Assembly: GCA_024760545.1 (NCBI GenBank)
Contig: CP060501.1
Span: forward strand, 1,463,501-1,527,500
Origin: Nitrospira sp.
GTDB lineage: Bacteria; Nitrospirota; Nitrospiria; Nitrospirales; Nitrospiraceae
Length of the DNA: 64,000 bases
Reading direction: 5' to 3'
Each line of letters starts with the position of its first letter. Within the stretch, counting starts at the first letter, position 1. Shown piece after piece: positions 23,168 to 31,621 of this stretch. The translations under genes and the position numbers were made by a program. The notes beneath the pieces are model-generated. The model made no database searches and was not told where the DNA came from. It saw only the letters and a program-made list of their open reading frames with translations.

Positions 23168-25189
23168 CTATGGGCCCATAGGCTTCAGATTTGGAGTCGG
23201 ACCAACAGAGTCGGCTGACGGTTCCGGCTGCCGTGGGGTGGGAGCCGGCTTGGGGTTATTCCCTTTGGCCAACGGATGGATTCTGACCATCGCTTCCTTC
23301 CCCACCGACGGCAAGCAGAGCGGATCCTGTTTGTTCCCGAATTGTTCACGAGCGATACGCGCTACCTGCCCCCGAGCATACGTACACAGTTCCCCGGCGA
23401 CAATGGTGCCATCCCGATCCACATCCGCGATCCCTTGCAGCCCTCGCAAGAGATGATACGTAAACAACCCGTGTTTCCCTTCTTCGAACGCGTGAGCCTC
23501 TTGCAGGTGACGATTGCCGACCATCCACATCTCCACATCTTTTCGCCCTTCACCCGCACTGGACATCCAATCAGGTGACGGCATCGCGGCAAGATTGGCG
23601 CCCGGAGATGGCTCCAGCGAGACATCGAACATCAGAATGGCTCGTTCGATAGACAGCCGATAAAGAGATTCTTGCAGCCGACGGAGCGGATAGAGCTGCT
23701 TCGGTTCAGAGGGTGTTCCATCAAACGGCACGAGCGACACCGCACCGGTCGCTCCATCCACCAGCGCCCGCCCGGCAAAAAACACATAGACGACGGTCTC
23801 GGCGTCCGCCCGCTTGCGAAGCCATCGCTCAAACGTCTCTTCAAACTCCCGGTGCAGAGCCTGACGATCAAGCAAGATCTTCATGCGTTCGCGCGGAACG
23901 CTCCCGATGGTGTGCAAATACTCCGCCATCACCGCCGCATCATGGCCGGCATACTTGACCTCCGGCATCTGATTGTCACGAAAGGTTCCGACTCCGATCG
24001 AAATAATGACGGCTTTCGGCTGTTTGAATGCCGCGAGAGACTTGGGCATATGGTCGACATCCGGAACCGACACCGCAGCCGCGTTTTTGGGCTTGCCTCC
24101 AAGGCTGAATATTTTTGGCGGCGGAACGGATTCCAGAAGGCTGGCAGTCCGCAAGTTCAACGTCAGTTCAAACGGATGGGCTCGTTCTGGAACCGTGACT
24201 CGTTTTGTCATTGAAGTACGCCTGATCTCTCCCGGCTGGAGCGCGCCGATTAAGATCTCGGGGGGAAACAGGGAGGCTGCCTCGGCTTTTCCTTCGACGG
24301 TAACGGCTACGTCTTTAGCTTCCGTCAATCCCTCGTTCTTGACTTCAATTTCGATCGTGATCGCTTCGTCTGGTCCCAGCAACTGGTCACGGTTTTCGTC
24401 TCGGATAATGGCACGAAAGCTGAGTTGCACCGGATGGGCCACGTCTGTTGGAGCGGCAGATGGCTGCTCCACCATCTCCGGTACCGCCGCAGGGGGTACC
24501 GCGGCTGTCCCAGCCGTCGGCGCCACCGCAGTGGGACGCAGACGCGCAGCCATGGGAACCCACGTATCACGCTGGGCGGCGTATTCTCGGATCTGGACGG
24601 ATTGCGCCATCTGTTTCGCCAGGCCGTCGGCCACTGAGTCCATGGCTTCCTGAACGATTGCCTCCACCCCCGCTATCTCGCAAGACTGATCACCGACCGT
24701 GACGGTCCCCCGCCCGGTGCCGGTAAGTTTCTTGCTGAAGAGTAGAGCCCCATCACGGGCCAAAAACACCATTTCAACCCCCACCGTCGCCGTCGCCGGA
24801 TATGTCCCCGGCGCGTGCTTCGGAATGGCAAGATCGATCCGTCTAAGTCCCACGCCCACTTCAATCACACCATCGGAGTCGAGAGTCTCCTCAGGCAGGC
24901 TCTGGGCAGTGATGCCGGTAAATATCTCGTTCAACTTTTTCGGGACCGACCCCTTCAGAACCTGGGCCAAGGGGAATGACGCCGACTCGCCACACGCATT
25001 CTGGAATGGGACCTCCGCCGTGGTGCCGCTGGGCGAGAACCATATGGCCGGCGTTAATGGAATCGGTTGGGAATAGATCGGCTCCTTCCCGCGCTTCAGC
25101 AAGGAGCAGCCGACAACCGACAAGACCAGCAACAGAGCCACGCAAGACGTCGCAAGAGATCGGCGCGGTGGGAAGCAACTGGTCAGCAT
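23168..25189 (-). CDS. Lipoprotein with CARDB-like and inactive caspase-like domains
   Basis: The start at 25189 (MLTSC) gives a lipoprotein signal with lipobox LSVVGC, so the 673-residue protein is anchored in an envelope membrane. Residues about 40-215 form a LPS-assembly-like beta domain, about 265-360 a CARDB/NEW3-like beta sandwich (TIEIEVKNEGLTEAKDVAVT), and about 390-640 a caspase-like (C14) fold: KAVIISIGVGTFRD at the start and AGHDAAVMAEYL. The catalytic His site, normally SGHG, is FFAGRAL (about 473), and the Cys site, normally DAC, is FDVSLE (about 523). Both catalytic residues are lost, so it is probably a pseudo-enzyme scaffold. The start of the N-terminal domain is a guess. Confidence 0.7.
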   Translation of the reverse strand: MLTSCFPPRRSLATSCVALLLVLSVVGCSLLKRGKEPIYSQPIPLTPAIWFSPSGTTAEVPFQNACGESASFPLAQVLKGSVPKKLNEIFTGITAQSLPEETLDSDGVIEVGVGLRRIDLAIPKHAPGTYPATATVGVEMVFLARDGALLFSKKLTGTGRGTVTVGDQSCEIAGVEAIVQEAMDSVADGLAKQMAQSVQIREYAAQRDTWVPMAARLRPTAVAPTAGTAAVPPAAVPEMVEQPSAAPTDVAHPVQLSFRAIIRDENRDQLLGPDEAITIEIEVKNEGLTEAKDVAVTVEGKAEAASLFPPEILIGALQPGEIRRTSMTKRVTVPERAHPFELTLNLRTASLLESVPPPKIFSLGGKPKNAAAVSVPDVDHMPKSLAAFKQPKAVIISIGVGTFRDNQMPEVKYAGHDAAVMAEYLHTIGSVPRERMKILLDRQALHREFEETFERWLRKRADAETVVYVFFAGRALVDGATGAVSLVPFDGTPSEPKQLYPLRRLQESLYRLSIERAILMFDVSLEPSPGANLAAMPSPDWMSSAGEGRKDVEMWMVGNRHLQEAHAFEEGKHGLFTYHLLRGLQGIADVDRDGTIVAGELCTYARGQVARIAREQFGNKQDPLCLPSVGKEAMVRIHPLAKGNNPKPAPTPRQPEPSADSVGPTPNLKPMGP

Positions 25190-25257
25190 TGTGTGTCGTC
25201 CTCTCACGCTGTGGTTATACCGAATTCCCTATGAGCGTCACAACCGGGGAAAGCGCA

Positions 25258-25287
25258 TTGACAGCCCTTTTCCCCCTAGGCTAAGGT
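25258..25287 (+). promoter_or_regulatory. Promoter of ubiA, near the start codon
   Basis: TTGACA (25258-25263), 18-base spacer, TAAGGT (25282-25287). The ATG is at 25295, only seven bases after the -10, about where transcription should start, so the mRNA may be leaderless; no Shine-Dalgarno sequence is present. Confidence 0.5.
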
Positions 25288-25294
25288 CGCCTGC

Positions 25295-26188
25295 ATGTCA
25301 ACTCCAGCGGTGTCTTCTTCCCCGACTTCCTCAGGGATTCCTTGGTCCGCTCTTGCGCGATTGATTCGTCTGCAAAACCAGACTGGTACCTACTTATTAT
25401 TATTCCCCACCATGTGGTCCCTGGTCCTTGCCGCTCGGGGGATTCCGCCACCCCATTTGCTCGCGATTTTCATCGTCGCCTCGTTCTTGATGAGGAGTGC
25501 GGGTGTGATTCTGAACGATTTGGCTGATCAATCGTTCGACCGGCAGGTCTCCCGCACGAAGACGCGTCCGCTGGCTTCGGGTGAGCTATCGCGACGCCAT
25601 GCCTATATTTTGCTCAGCGTACTGTTATTCGCGGCCGCAAGCCTTCTGCTCTTCCTTCGCCCCATCGTGGCCTGGCTTACCCCGGTGGCAGTTTTTCTAG
25701 CGGCATTGTACCCATATTCCAAACGGTGGCTCCATATCCCCCAAGCCGTACTCGGCATCGCCTTTGGTTGGGGAACGGTCATGGCCTGGGCCGCAGTACA
25801 AGGAACATTGGAGGCGCCGGCATGGTGCCTCTTCGGAGCGACGGCTGCCTGGGCGGTCGCCTACGATACCATCTACGCCATCCAAGACCAAGAGGACGAC
25901 CGACGCATCGGGGTCAAGTCCGCTGCCCTGTACTTTGGTTCGTTCGTGCACTATGGAGTCGGCCTGGCCTTCGGGGCCATGGTGGCCTTCTTGATCGTAG
26001 CGGGATGGCTGACTCAGCTAGGATGGCCTTACTACGCGGTTCTCTCGGGAGCGATCCTGTTCTTTCTGTTCCAGATCCGTCAGCTACAAGGACCTCTTAC
26101 GCCATCACAAGCCTTTGTCATGTTTCGAGCGCATGTCTGGGTTGGCGTAATCATCCTTGCTGGACTGCTGGCGGGCGTGTTGGCTTAA
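25295..26188 (+). CDS. ubiA: UbiA-family polyprenyltransferase
   Basis: A 297-residue membrane enzyme with about nine helices. The first Asp-rich motif is VILNDLADQSFDRQVSRTKT (near residues 72-91) and the second is QDQEDDRRIGVKS (near 200), both of which bind Mg2+-prenyl diphosphate. It attaches a polyprenyl chain to an aromatic ring in quinone synthesis. The sequence fits the 4-hydroxybenzoate/MqnP group; which ring it uses cannot be read here, so the symbol is the family name. It overlaps the 3' end of the converging cytochrome gene by four bases. Its likely leaderless promoter is noted separately. Confidence 0.88.
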   Translation: MSTPAVSSSPTSSGIPWSALARLIRLQNQTGTYLLLFPTMWSLVLAARGIPPPHLLAIFIVASFLMRSAGVILNDLADQSFDRQVSRTKTRPLASGELSRRHAYILLSVLLFAAASLLLFLRPIVAWLTPVAVFLAALYPYSKRWLHIPQAVLGIAFGWGTVMAWAAVQGTLEAPAWCLFGATAAWAVAYDTIYAIQDQEDDRRIGVKSAALYFGSFVHYGVGLAFGAMVAFLIVAGWLTQLGWPYYAVLSGAILFFLFQIRQLQGPLTPSQAFVMFRAHVWVGVIILAGLLAGVLA

Positions 26189-27210
26189 GGCTTTTCGACC
26201 GGTTTTTCGGCGACAGGCTCCGCTTTCTCAGCACGTAACGTGGACACGTACATGGTCACAGCCTTCGCATCCGCATCATTCAATCCCAATGCGGGCATGC
26301 GTGTTGCCGAATCCATGGCTTGAGGATTCTTGAGCCAGCGGTAGATCCAGGTGGCGTTCAGCCGAAACCCTGCCCGATCGAGGCTCGGTCCGATTTTACC
26401 ACCCTCGCCGGCAAGGCCGTGGCAGCCGTTGCAGCCGTACTTGTTTTCATACAGTCTCTTCCCACGGTCAGCCAGTTGTGTGGCTTCCGTCGGCTTGACC
26501 GTGAGATCAGGCCTGGGAATACTGAGGCCTTTTCCCGGCCTTGTCGAGAAGTTGTTCAGCGCAACCTGGGCCACATCCATCTCTTTTTTGGCTTGGACCA
26601 TGGCTGCCTGCTCGGCGGCATACGCGGATTCGTCCACTTCGACATCCTTCTTCAAGGCTTCGCTTTTCCGTTCCGCTTCCTCGCTCGCCTTCGTTTCGGC
26701 TGCTTCATACGCCTGCTTGGCCTGTTCGAACTTCGCCTGCGCCGCCTTCATACCTTCTTCGAGCGAGGTCTTGCGCGCGGCGACGTTGAACTCCATCTTC
26801 ATGCCATGCAACGTGCGCACGTGTCCGACGATCGCCCAGATCTCATCCTCCGACAGCGTGTATTTGAACGTGGGCATCGTCGGGACGGCAAAATCGTCGT
26901 CCCCGATCTCATCTCCACCTTCTTCGCTGGTGTCCAACATGTCCCGTGAAATCGTATTGAAAAGTTCCTCATCCTTGAACGTGCCCATCTCCGACTTATT
27001 GGACAAGTCTTTCGGCTTCGGGTCAGGCATGGCCGACCAATTAAATCCTTCGTTTTGCTTGCCGCTCGGGCCATGACAATCGCTGCAGTAGTGCGTATAG
27101 AGTTCCTTCCCCCGCTTCTCCTGCTCGTTCGCGCAGCCACCGGCGACCAAAGCCAAGCTTCCCATCATTCCAAGCGCCAATCCCACGACACCCAGCTTTG
27201 CCGCCTTCAT
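26185..27210 (-). CDS. Dihaem cytochrome c lipoprotein
   Basis: The ATG at 27210 (MKAAKLGVVGLALGMMGSLA) is chosen: it begins a lipoprotein signal with lipobox VAGGC, and follows the stop of the preceding gene by two bases. The 341-residue protein has a first haem site CSDCH near residue 49, an acidic region, a helical coiled-coil-like linker (about 150-235, rich in Ala/Glu/Lys), and a second cytochrome domain with CNGCH near 275 and Met ligand candidates in RMPALGL. It probably shuttles electrons at the periplasmic face of the membrane. It is the last gene of the respiratory operon. Confidence 0.88.
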   Translation of the reverse strand: MKAAKLGVVGLALGMMGSLALVAGGCANEQEKRGKELYTHYCSDCHGPSGKQNEGFNWSAMPDPKPKDLSNKSEMGTFKDEELFNTISRDMLDTSEEGGDEIGDDDFAVPTMPTFKYTLSEDEIWAIVGHVRTLHGMKMEFNVAARKTSLEEGMKAAQAKFEQAKQAYEAAETKASEEAERKSEALKKDVEVDESAYAAEQAAMVQAKKEMDVAQVALNNFSTRPGKGLSIPRPDLTVKPTEATQLADRGKRLYENKYGCNGCHGLAGEGGKIGPSLDRAGFRLNATWIYRWLKNPQAMDSATRMPALGLNDADAKAVTMYVSTLRAEKAEPVAEKPVEKP

Positions 27211-27212
27211 GC

Positions 27213-28040
27213 TCACTGCCCTTTCTTGAGTTTTCGGATCAGGACAAACTGAAATCCCAAGGCCAATGCCGCGGCAACCGCCGCATACATATAAGCGGAA
27301 TAATCCGGCGGCGCATCGGCCCGGAAATACCACCAGGACGAAACGGCCTTTTGAGATCCTTTTTCGACCAACTCTCCGGCGGCATCTTTCCGTCCGTCCC
27401 ATACCGCGAAGGCAATGCTAATGAATTGCCCCGGCGTAATTTGGACATCTTCCTCGTCGTGGCCAGTCGATAGATTACGGGAAAAGACCACTTTCCAGGT
27501 CCCGTTTGAGTACACGCCCTTCGCTTTCACATCTTGATGCTCTTGCGGCTTCAATGTGCCGAAACCCTTGGCACTCATATCGACGGCCTTGTCCACCTTA
27601 TGTTTCCAAAACCATATATTGACCGGCCCACCTTCCACCTGCAACATCGGCTGGCCGTGAGCAAAATGAGATTTCTTGTCCCCAACCATGAATTCGAGCG
27701 CCGCGGCATCGTCTGGATCTTGGGTGGGATCGCTGTATTCGAGAAGGATCGCGACCTGGTTGCCGTCGTGCAACGCGCGCACGGACACATCCTTGACGGT
27801 GACTTCTTGAATACGGTCCTTCCAATGCACCTGTGGCGACATGGGAAAGGAAGCCGGCGCCGCGCTGGTCCAGGCCGCAGCGTTCGGATCGTCCAGGGGC
27901 AGCCCGCCAGTCATCAGCGTCGCTCGAACCGCCACGCTCTCCTGAGCGAAGCTGAACGATGCTGCACCGAGAACCATGGCCACGATCACTGCTGTCCCAC
28001 TCCGCAGAACCTGTCTCACTACCCGATTCGCCGGTTTCAT
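27213..28040 (-). CDS. Haem-b gamma-type subunit (ethylbenzene dehydrogenase-like)
   Basis: A 275-residue exported protein starting MKPANRVVRQVLRSG with a signal peptide (cleaved after ASFSFAQ). It then shows the pattern of the EB_dh haem-b-binding subunit: TGGLPLDDPNAAAWTSAAP, VHWKDRIQEVTVKDVSVRAL, IWFWKHKVDKAV and GTWKVVFSRNL. A C-terminal membrane helix (AAVAAALALGFQFVLIRKL) anchors it. Family members are gamma subunits of DMSO-reductase-type enzymes; in Nitrospira NxrC is of this type. Here no molybdenum alpha or iron-sulfur beta subunit is adjacent, so it may serve the neighbouring cytochromes. Confidence 0.82.
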   Translation of the reverse strand: MKPANRVVRQVLRSGTAVIVAMVLGAASFSFAQESVAVRATLMTGGLPLDDPNAAAWTSAAPASFPMSPQVHWKDRIQEVTVKDVSVRALHDGNQVAILLEYSDPTQDPDDAAALEFMVGDKKSHFAHGQPMLQVEGGPVNIWFWKHKVDKAVDMSAKGFGTLKPQEHQDVKAKGVYSNGTWKVVFSRNLSTGHDEEDVQITPGQFISIAFAVWDGRKDAAGELVEKGSQKAVSSWWYFRADAPPDYSAYMYAAVAAALALGFQFVLIRKLKKGQ

Positions 28041-28092
28041 ACTGGCCTCGTTCTCCCTACACATCTAGACCCGTGCGCGTTTCCTCGCGCGC

Positions 28093-28809
28093 TTACTCCC
28101 ATGTTCGCGGGGATTGATGGGCTCCGTCGTATTCGCCCATGATGATTTTCCAAATCCATTCATCCGGCAATTCCACTTCCCAACGAGGCATCGCGGACTT
28201 CCATGGTGTCCCTTCGATCGGAAGACCGACTCCGCCCTTCTTGATGCGCCAGAACAGATAGCTCTCTTGCAACATCGCGATCGTCGTTGGGTCGGCGAAG
28301 TTGGCAGGCGCCGGAATAAAACCACGGGCGGCGGGTCCCTTGCCATCGAAGTTGCCCCCATGACAGGGGGAACAAAAGGCCGCGTAGAATCCCTTTCCCT
28401 GCATGATATTGTCAGGGGTTTTGGGAACTGGATTCGACAGCCCGGTATACTCGCCCGGCGGCGCCGGATGAATCGTTCTGCTTTCCACCGGTGGAAGATC
28501 GCTCGTCGCCGTGCTGCCGTAGGTTTGCCATCCGACCAGCAGGGGGAAGAAAACCAGCACGCCATATCGAAGCGCTTGCAACCCTCCGATCTTCTCTCCG
28601 GTCAGGAACCGCTGCATGGGTCCCCAGAAGGCATCTTTAGACTCTCCACTCAACGTTTCATAGATGACGATGCCGGATGCGGTCAGGAGGAGATACAGGA
28701 AAATCAGGCTGGAGGGAAGCGGCGCGGAGCCGGGTATGTTCGGCAGCACAAACTTCAGGAACAGGTACATGGCTACCATGAGTATGATCGGCTTACCTAA
28801 CGAGCCCAT
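28093..28809 (-). CDS. Membrane-anchored monohaem cytochrome c
   Basis: A 238-residue protein with three N-terminal membrane helices (about 5-25, 32-52 and 80-97) and a periplasmic cytochrome c domain with haem motif CSPCHG near residue 145. The tail shows MPRWEVELPDEWIWKIIMGE, a common motif of respiratory cytochromes that contact a partner. Part of the minus-strand respiratory operon, separated from the next cytochrome by a small mobile-type repeat. Confidence 0.85.
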   Translation of the reverse strand: MGSLGKPIILMVAMYLFLKFVLPNIPGSAPLPSSLIFLYLLLTASGIVIYETLSGESKDAFWGPMQRFLTGEKIGGLQALRYGVLVFFPLLVGWQTYGSTATSDLPPVESRTIHPAPPGEYTGLSNPVPKTPDNIMQGKGFYAAFCSPCHGGNFDGKGPAARGFIPAPANFADPTTIAMLQESYLFWRIKKGGVGLPIEGTPWKSAMPRWEVELPDEWIWKIIMGEYDGAHQSPRTWE

Positions 28810-28823
28810 ACGTTCCTCCCTAG

Positions 28824-28992
28824 CAGGATGTTGAAAAATCCCTCCAGCTGCGTTCTCACATCGCGCAGAGACTCAACGTACGACAAAAAGTACGTCTCGC
28901 CTCTTTGCTCGTTGCGGGCTTGCCCGCGGAAAGGCGCGTCGTGGCGCGCCGGGGTGGGCGGGTGAGAATCGACGGTCTTTTTGAACATCCTG
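28824..28992. mobile_element. Small inverted-repeat element (MITE/REP-like)
   Basis: A 169-base segment bounded by perfect 15-base inverted repeats, CAGGATGTTGAAAAA at the left and TTTTTGAACATCCTG at the right. The interior has further dyads and stretches such as TCAACGTACGACAAAAAGTACG, giving strong secondary structure. It has no gene. It sits between two genes of the respiratory operon, where it could fold in the transcript and alter expression. No transposase is present in the window. Confidence 0.65.
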
Positions 28993-29065
28993 TGAATGTA
29001 CTGCTGGTTCATGACGTCCGAGGGATCAAGATTTTCACATGTCAACATAGTGGTTCACCAGCCTG

Positions 29066-29689
29066 CTAACGCGAGTGTGCCTCGGCGACCAGCGCGGATT
29101 CGGCCGCTTTGACCGGGGCCTTCGGCGCCGGGCCCGGTATCTCGAGATCCGACAGGCTGACGGAGATCGGCTCGCCGCTCATTTGCTGCAGAAAGGCGAT
29201 GACAGCCAAAATTTCATTCTTCGAGAGGCCGATCGGGTCTTTGTCGATACGCGGCATCGTAGCCGGATATTCCTTGGGCACGCCGCCATGCCGGTAATCC
29301 TGATACACGAAGGCCTGAGGGTCGGTCAGACTTTCATAGAGGAAATCCTTGCTCAACTTGGCGCCGATTCCTTTCAGATCCGGGCAACGCGCGGATTCGC
29401 TGGGGCCGATGGAATGGCACAACGCGCATTGGCCTTTACTGAAGAACACCGTCTGGCCGATTGCCGCAATATCGGTCGGTGTCTTGATACTCGCAATGTC
29501 GATCTTTTCTTCGGCCGGCGGCAGCGACGCCAACTGCGGCACGGCGAGTGACATGAGCGAAAACAGCCCGAGGACAATGAAGACAAATCCCGTCACCCGG
29601 ACAAAGGTCGCGCGGATGAAGAGGAGGATGAGAATCCCAAACCCGACGATTGACAGTGCGATCAATTGTAGTTGTGCGACTTCACTCAT
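29066..29689 (-). CDS. Membrane-anchored monohaem cytochrome c
   Basis: A 207-residue protein starting MSEVAQLQLIALSIVGFGIL, with two membrane helices (residues about 7-25 and 33-53) and a periplasmic cytochrome domain. The haem site is CALCH near residue 89; MPRIDKDPIGLSKNEILAVI near 143 supplies a probable Met ligand and the closing helix. The short acidic-Ala tail is flexible. It lies between the two bd-like/bc modules and the terminal cytochromes, 56 bases after the bd-like subunit. Confidence 0.87.
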   Translation of the reverse strand: MSEVAQLQLIALSIVGFGILILLFIRATFVRVTGFVFIVLGLFSLMSLAVPQLASLPPAEEKIDIASIKTPTDIAAIGQTVFFSKGQCALCHSIGPSESARCPDLKGIGAKLSKDFLYESLTDPQAFVYQDYRHGGVPKEYPATMPRIDKDPIGLSKNEILAVIAFLQQMSGEPISVSLSDLEIPGPAPKAPVKAAESALVAEAHSR

Positions 29690-29745
29690 GGCTCTCCAAC
29701 TTGCTCGGTGTGTAGCTCATTGCCTGGTTCACTCGCGACTCCCAT

Positions 29746-31605
29746 CTATCCCTGTTGCCGCTCCTCCGGCGCTCCTCCGGCCATCGCAGGAATGCCGTGC
29801 GGCAGCTCGCCTTTCCCCGACGCGGCAGCAGCCTTGGTCTTATCGCCCATGGTGGCCACCCAGAAGATAAACGCCACAAGGATGCAGAAGAAAAATGTAC
29901 AGAAGGCCATGATCAGCGACGCGCTGCCGAGGGCCGGTGAATAGGCATAGGGCGACGAATCGCGCATAACCCCGTACACATGCCAGTGGACCCGAGATGA
30001 GGATCGCGCGTAGCCCATCAGTGTCATAAGAAGAATGACCATGACGGCGTTGAGCACCAGCGCATACCCGGCGCGGGGAGGCATACTGCCCCAAACCATT
30101 TCCGTTGTCGTCTTGGCACTCTTGAGCAACAACGCCGTCAACGGTGTGATGGTCAGAATCACGAAGATGACGATCAGCACCTGGGACGTGGAGAAATAAT
30201 TGATGCGGACAATCGCCGGCACAAAGTATCCCCACACACCCAGAACGATGACGGCGAGACTGGCCAATACCAACACGGCCCCCATGACCGCCTTTCCCAG
30301 CTTCGCCCACCCGGCTGTATCTTGTTTCCCCGCCCGCCAGTACATGACGAAACTCATGAAGGTAATAAGAATCATGAGGTTGGATACGGTCATTTTGGCG
30401 GACATGACGCCCAAGACGCCCAACAAGGGGTGGTGAGCCCCTCCCATCTTCTGGGCCTCTTCGATGCTGGCGACAAGGGAGTGCGGCGTCATCCACACGG
30501 CAAGACACAGCAGCAAGCTGACGAGCATCATCAACATCGCCCGCCGATATTTTCCCTCTGATCCGGGAATACGATAGGTAATCCCCAACCAGAAATAATA
30601 ATTCGACCCGAGAAACAAGACACCGATCAGCATGGCCTGGATGATGAAAAGCCACGACAGGAATCCGCCCATCAGGGTAATGCCCATCTGCTGGTTGTAC
30701 TGATAGATTTCCCGCATGAGCCAATACCCGGCAAACGGCAGGGCCAACAGGCCGAAGACGCCGATGAAGTTGCCAACATAGCCCATCCAATCGTAATGCT
30801 CACGCTCCTCGGGATTCTTGACCGACAAGTATCGGACTCCGGCATAGGCTCCACAGATGTATCCGCCGAGCACGACGTTGGCGATGAGCCGATGGATGTT
30901 GATCGGCCACCACGTTGGATTCCACGTCGCGGCCCACGCTCGTTCGATGGCCGTGCCTTCTGAGATGACGACTGGGCTGGACTGAAACGTGGCCCACGCA
31001 TTGGGCACGATCATGATGAAGAGCGCGAAGAAATTCAGGAGGAATCCCAGGACCACGTGCAACGTTTTCAGCTTGCCGTACTGCATGGCGTCCCATCCGT
31101 ACCAATACAGATAGAGCGTCGCCGTCTCGAGCAAGAACAGGAGACAGTAGAGCAAAAATGACGGGAAGAAGACATCCGTCAGATAGTTCATCAGTTTTGG
31201 GTAGAACGCCACCAAGAGAAACAACAGAATGCCGCCGAACAGGGCGGTCGTCGCATAGGCCGACGTCAGGAGTTTGGTAAATTCCTTGGCAAGCTTATCG
31301 TAGCGCTTTTCGCCTCCCCTCCAGGCGATCACTTCGCAGAGCCATGCAAAGATCGGCACACCCAACACGAACCCGGCCAGCAACAGATGCAGCTGCGCAA
31401 CGATCCACACCAGGTTCCGACTGCCGATATAGGGAATATCGCGATACTCGGTCGGGCCGGTCGCTGTGCCTTCCGCAGCTACGCCGATAGAAGGAAGCGC
31501 AAGCCAGACCGCCGTCAACAAGAGACCTGCAAGCCATCCGCCATGGCCGCTGACAGCTCGGAGAGCTAGTTGTATCGTTCCGATCCCCTGTCGTATGGCA
31601 CTCAC
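29746..31605 (-). CDS. Cytochrome bd-like oxidase subunit (CydA-like), copy 2
   Basis: The start is taken as the GTG at 31605, preceded by GAGGTG, giving 619 residues; a frame reaching 31752 overlaps the previous gene and has an implausible Arg-rich N-terminus. After a signal peptide there are about 14 membrane helices. It shares VWIVAQLHLLLAGFVLG with copy 1 and with CydA (His of the first haem), and HRLIANVVLGGYICG, which fits the second CydA His. The CydA quinol motif GRQPW is absent. It is probably an oxygen-reducing or related haem protein. About 25-30% identity with 35567-37279. Confidence 0.82.
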   Translation of the reverse strand: MSAIRQGIGTIQLALRAVSGHGGWLAGLLLTAVWLALPSIGVAAEGTATGPTEYRDIPYIGSRNLVWIVAQLHLLLAGFVLGVPIFAWLCEVIAWRGGEKRYDKLAKEFTKLLTSAYATTALFGGILLFLLVAFYPKLMNYLTDVFFPSFLLYCLLFLLETATLYLYWYGWDAMQYGKLKTLHVVLGFLLNFFALFIMIVPNAWATFQSSPVVISEGTAIERAWAATWNPTWWPINIHRLIANVVLGGYICGAYAGVRYLSVKNPEEREHYDWMGYVGNFIGVFGLLALPFAGYWLMREIYQYNQQMGITLMGGFLSWLFIIQAMLIGVLFLGSNYYFWLGITYRIPGSEGKYRRAMLMMLVSLLLCLAVWMTPHSLVASIEEAQKMGGAHHPLLGVLGVMSAKMTVSNLMILITFMSFVMYWRAGKQDTAGWAKLGKAVMGAVLVLASLAVIVLGVWGYFVPAIVRINYFSTSQVLIVIFVILTITPLTALLLKSAKTTTEMVWGSMPPRAGYALVLNAVMVILLMTLMGYARSSSRVHWHVYGVMRDSSPYAYSPALGSASLIMAFCTFFFCILVAFIFWVATMGDKTKAAAASGKGELPHGIPAMAGGAPEERQQG

Positions 31606-31621
31606 CTCACCACCTCGCAAG

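Noticed and set aside
28797-29048. 83-codon frame across the inverted-repeat element
   Set aside because: It only reads through the 169-base repeat and has no start site; better explained as a repeat element.
29840-30790. 316-codon open frame inside the bd-like gene
   Set aside because: Shadow frame in the same strand of a clear CydA-like protein; His/Arg-rich without membrane helices.
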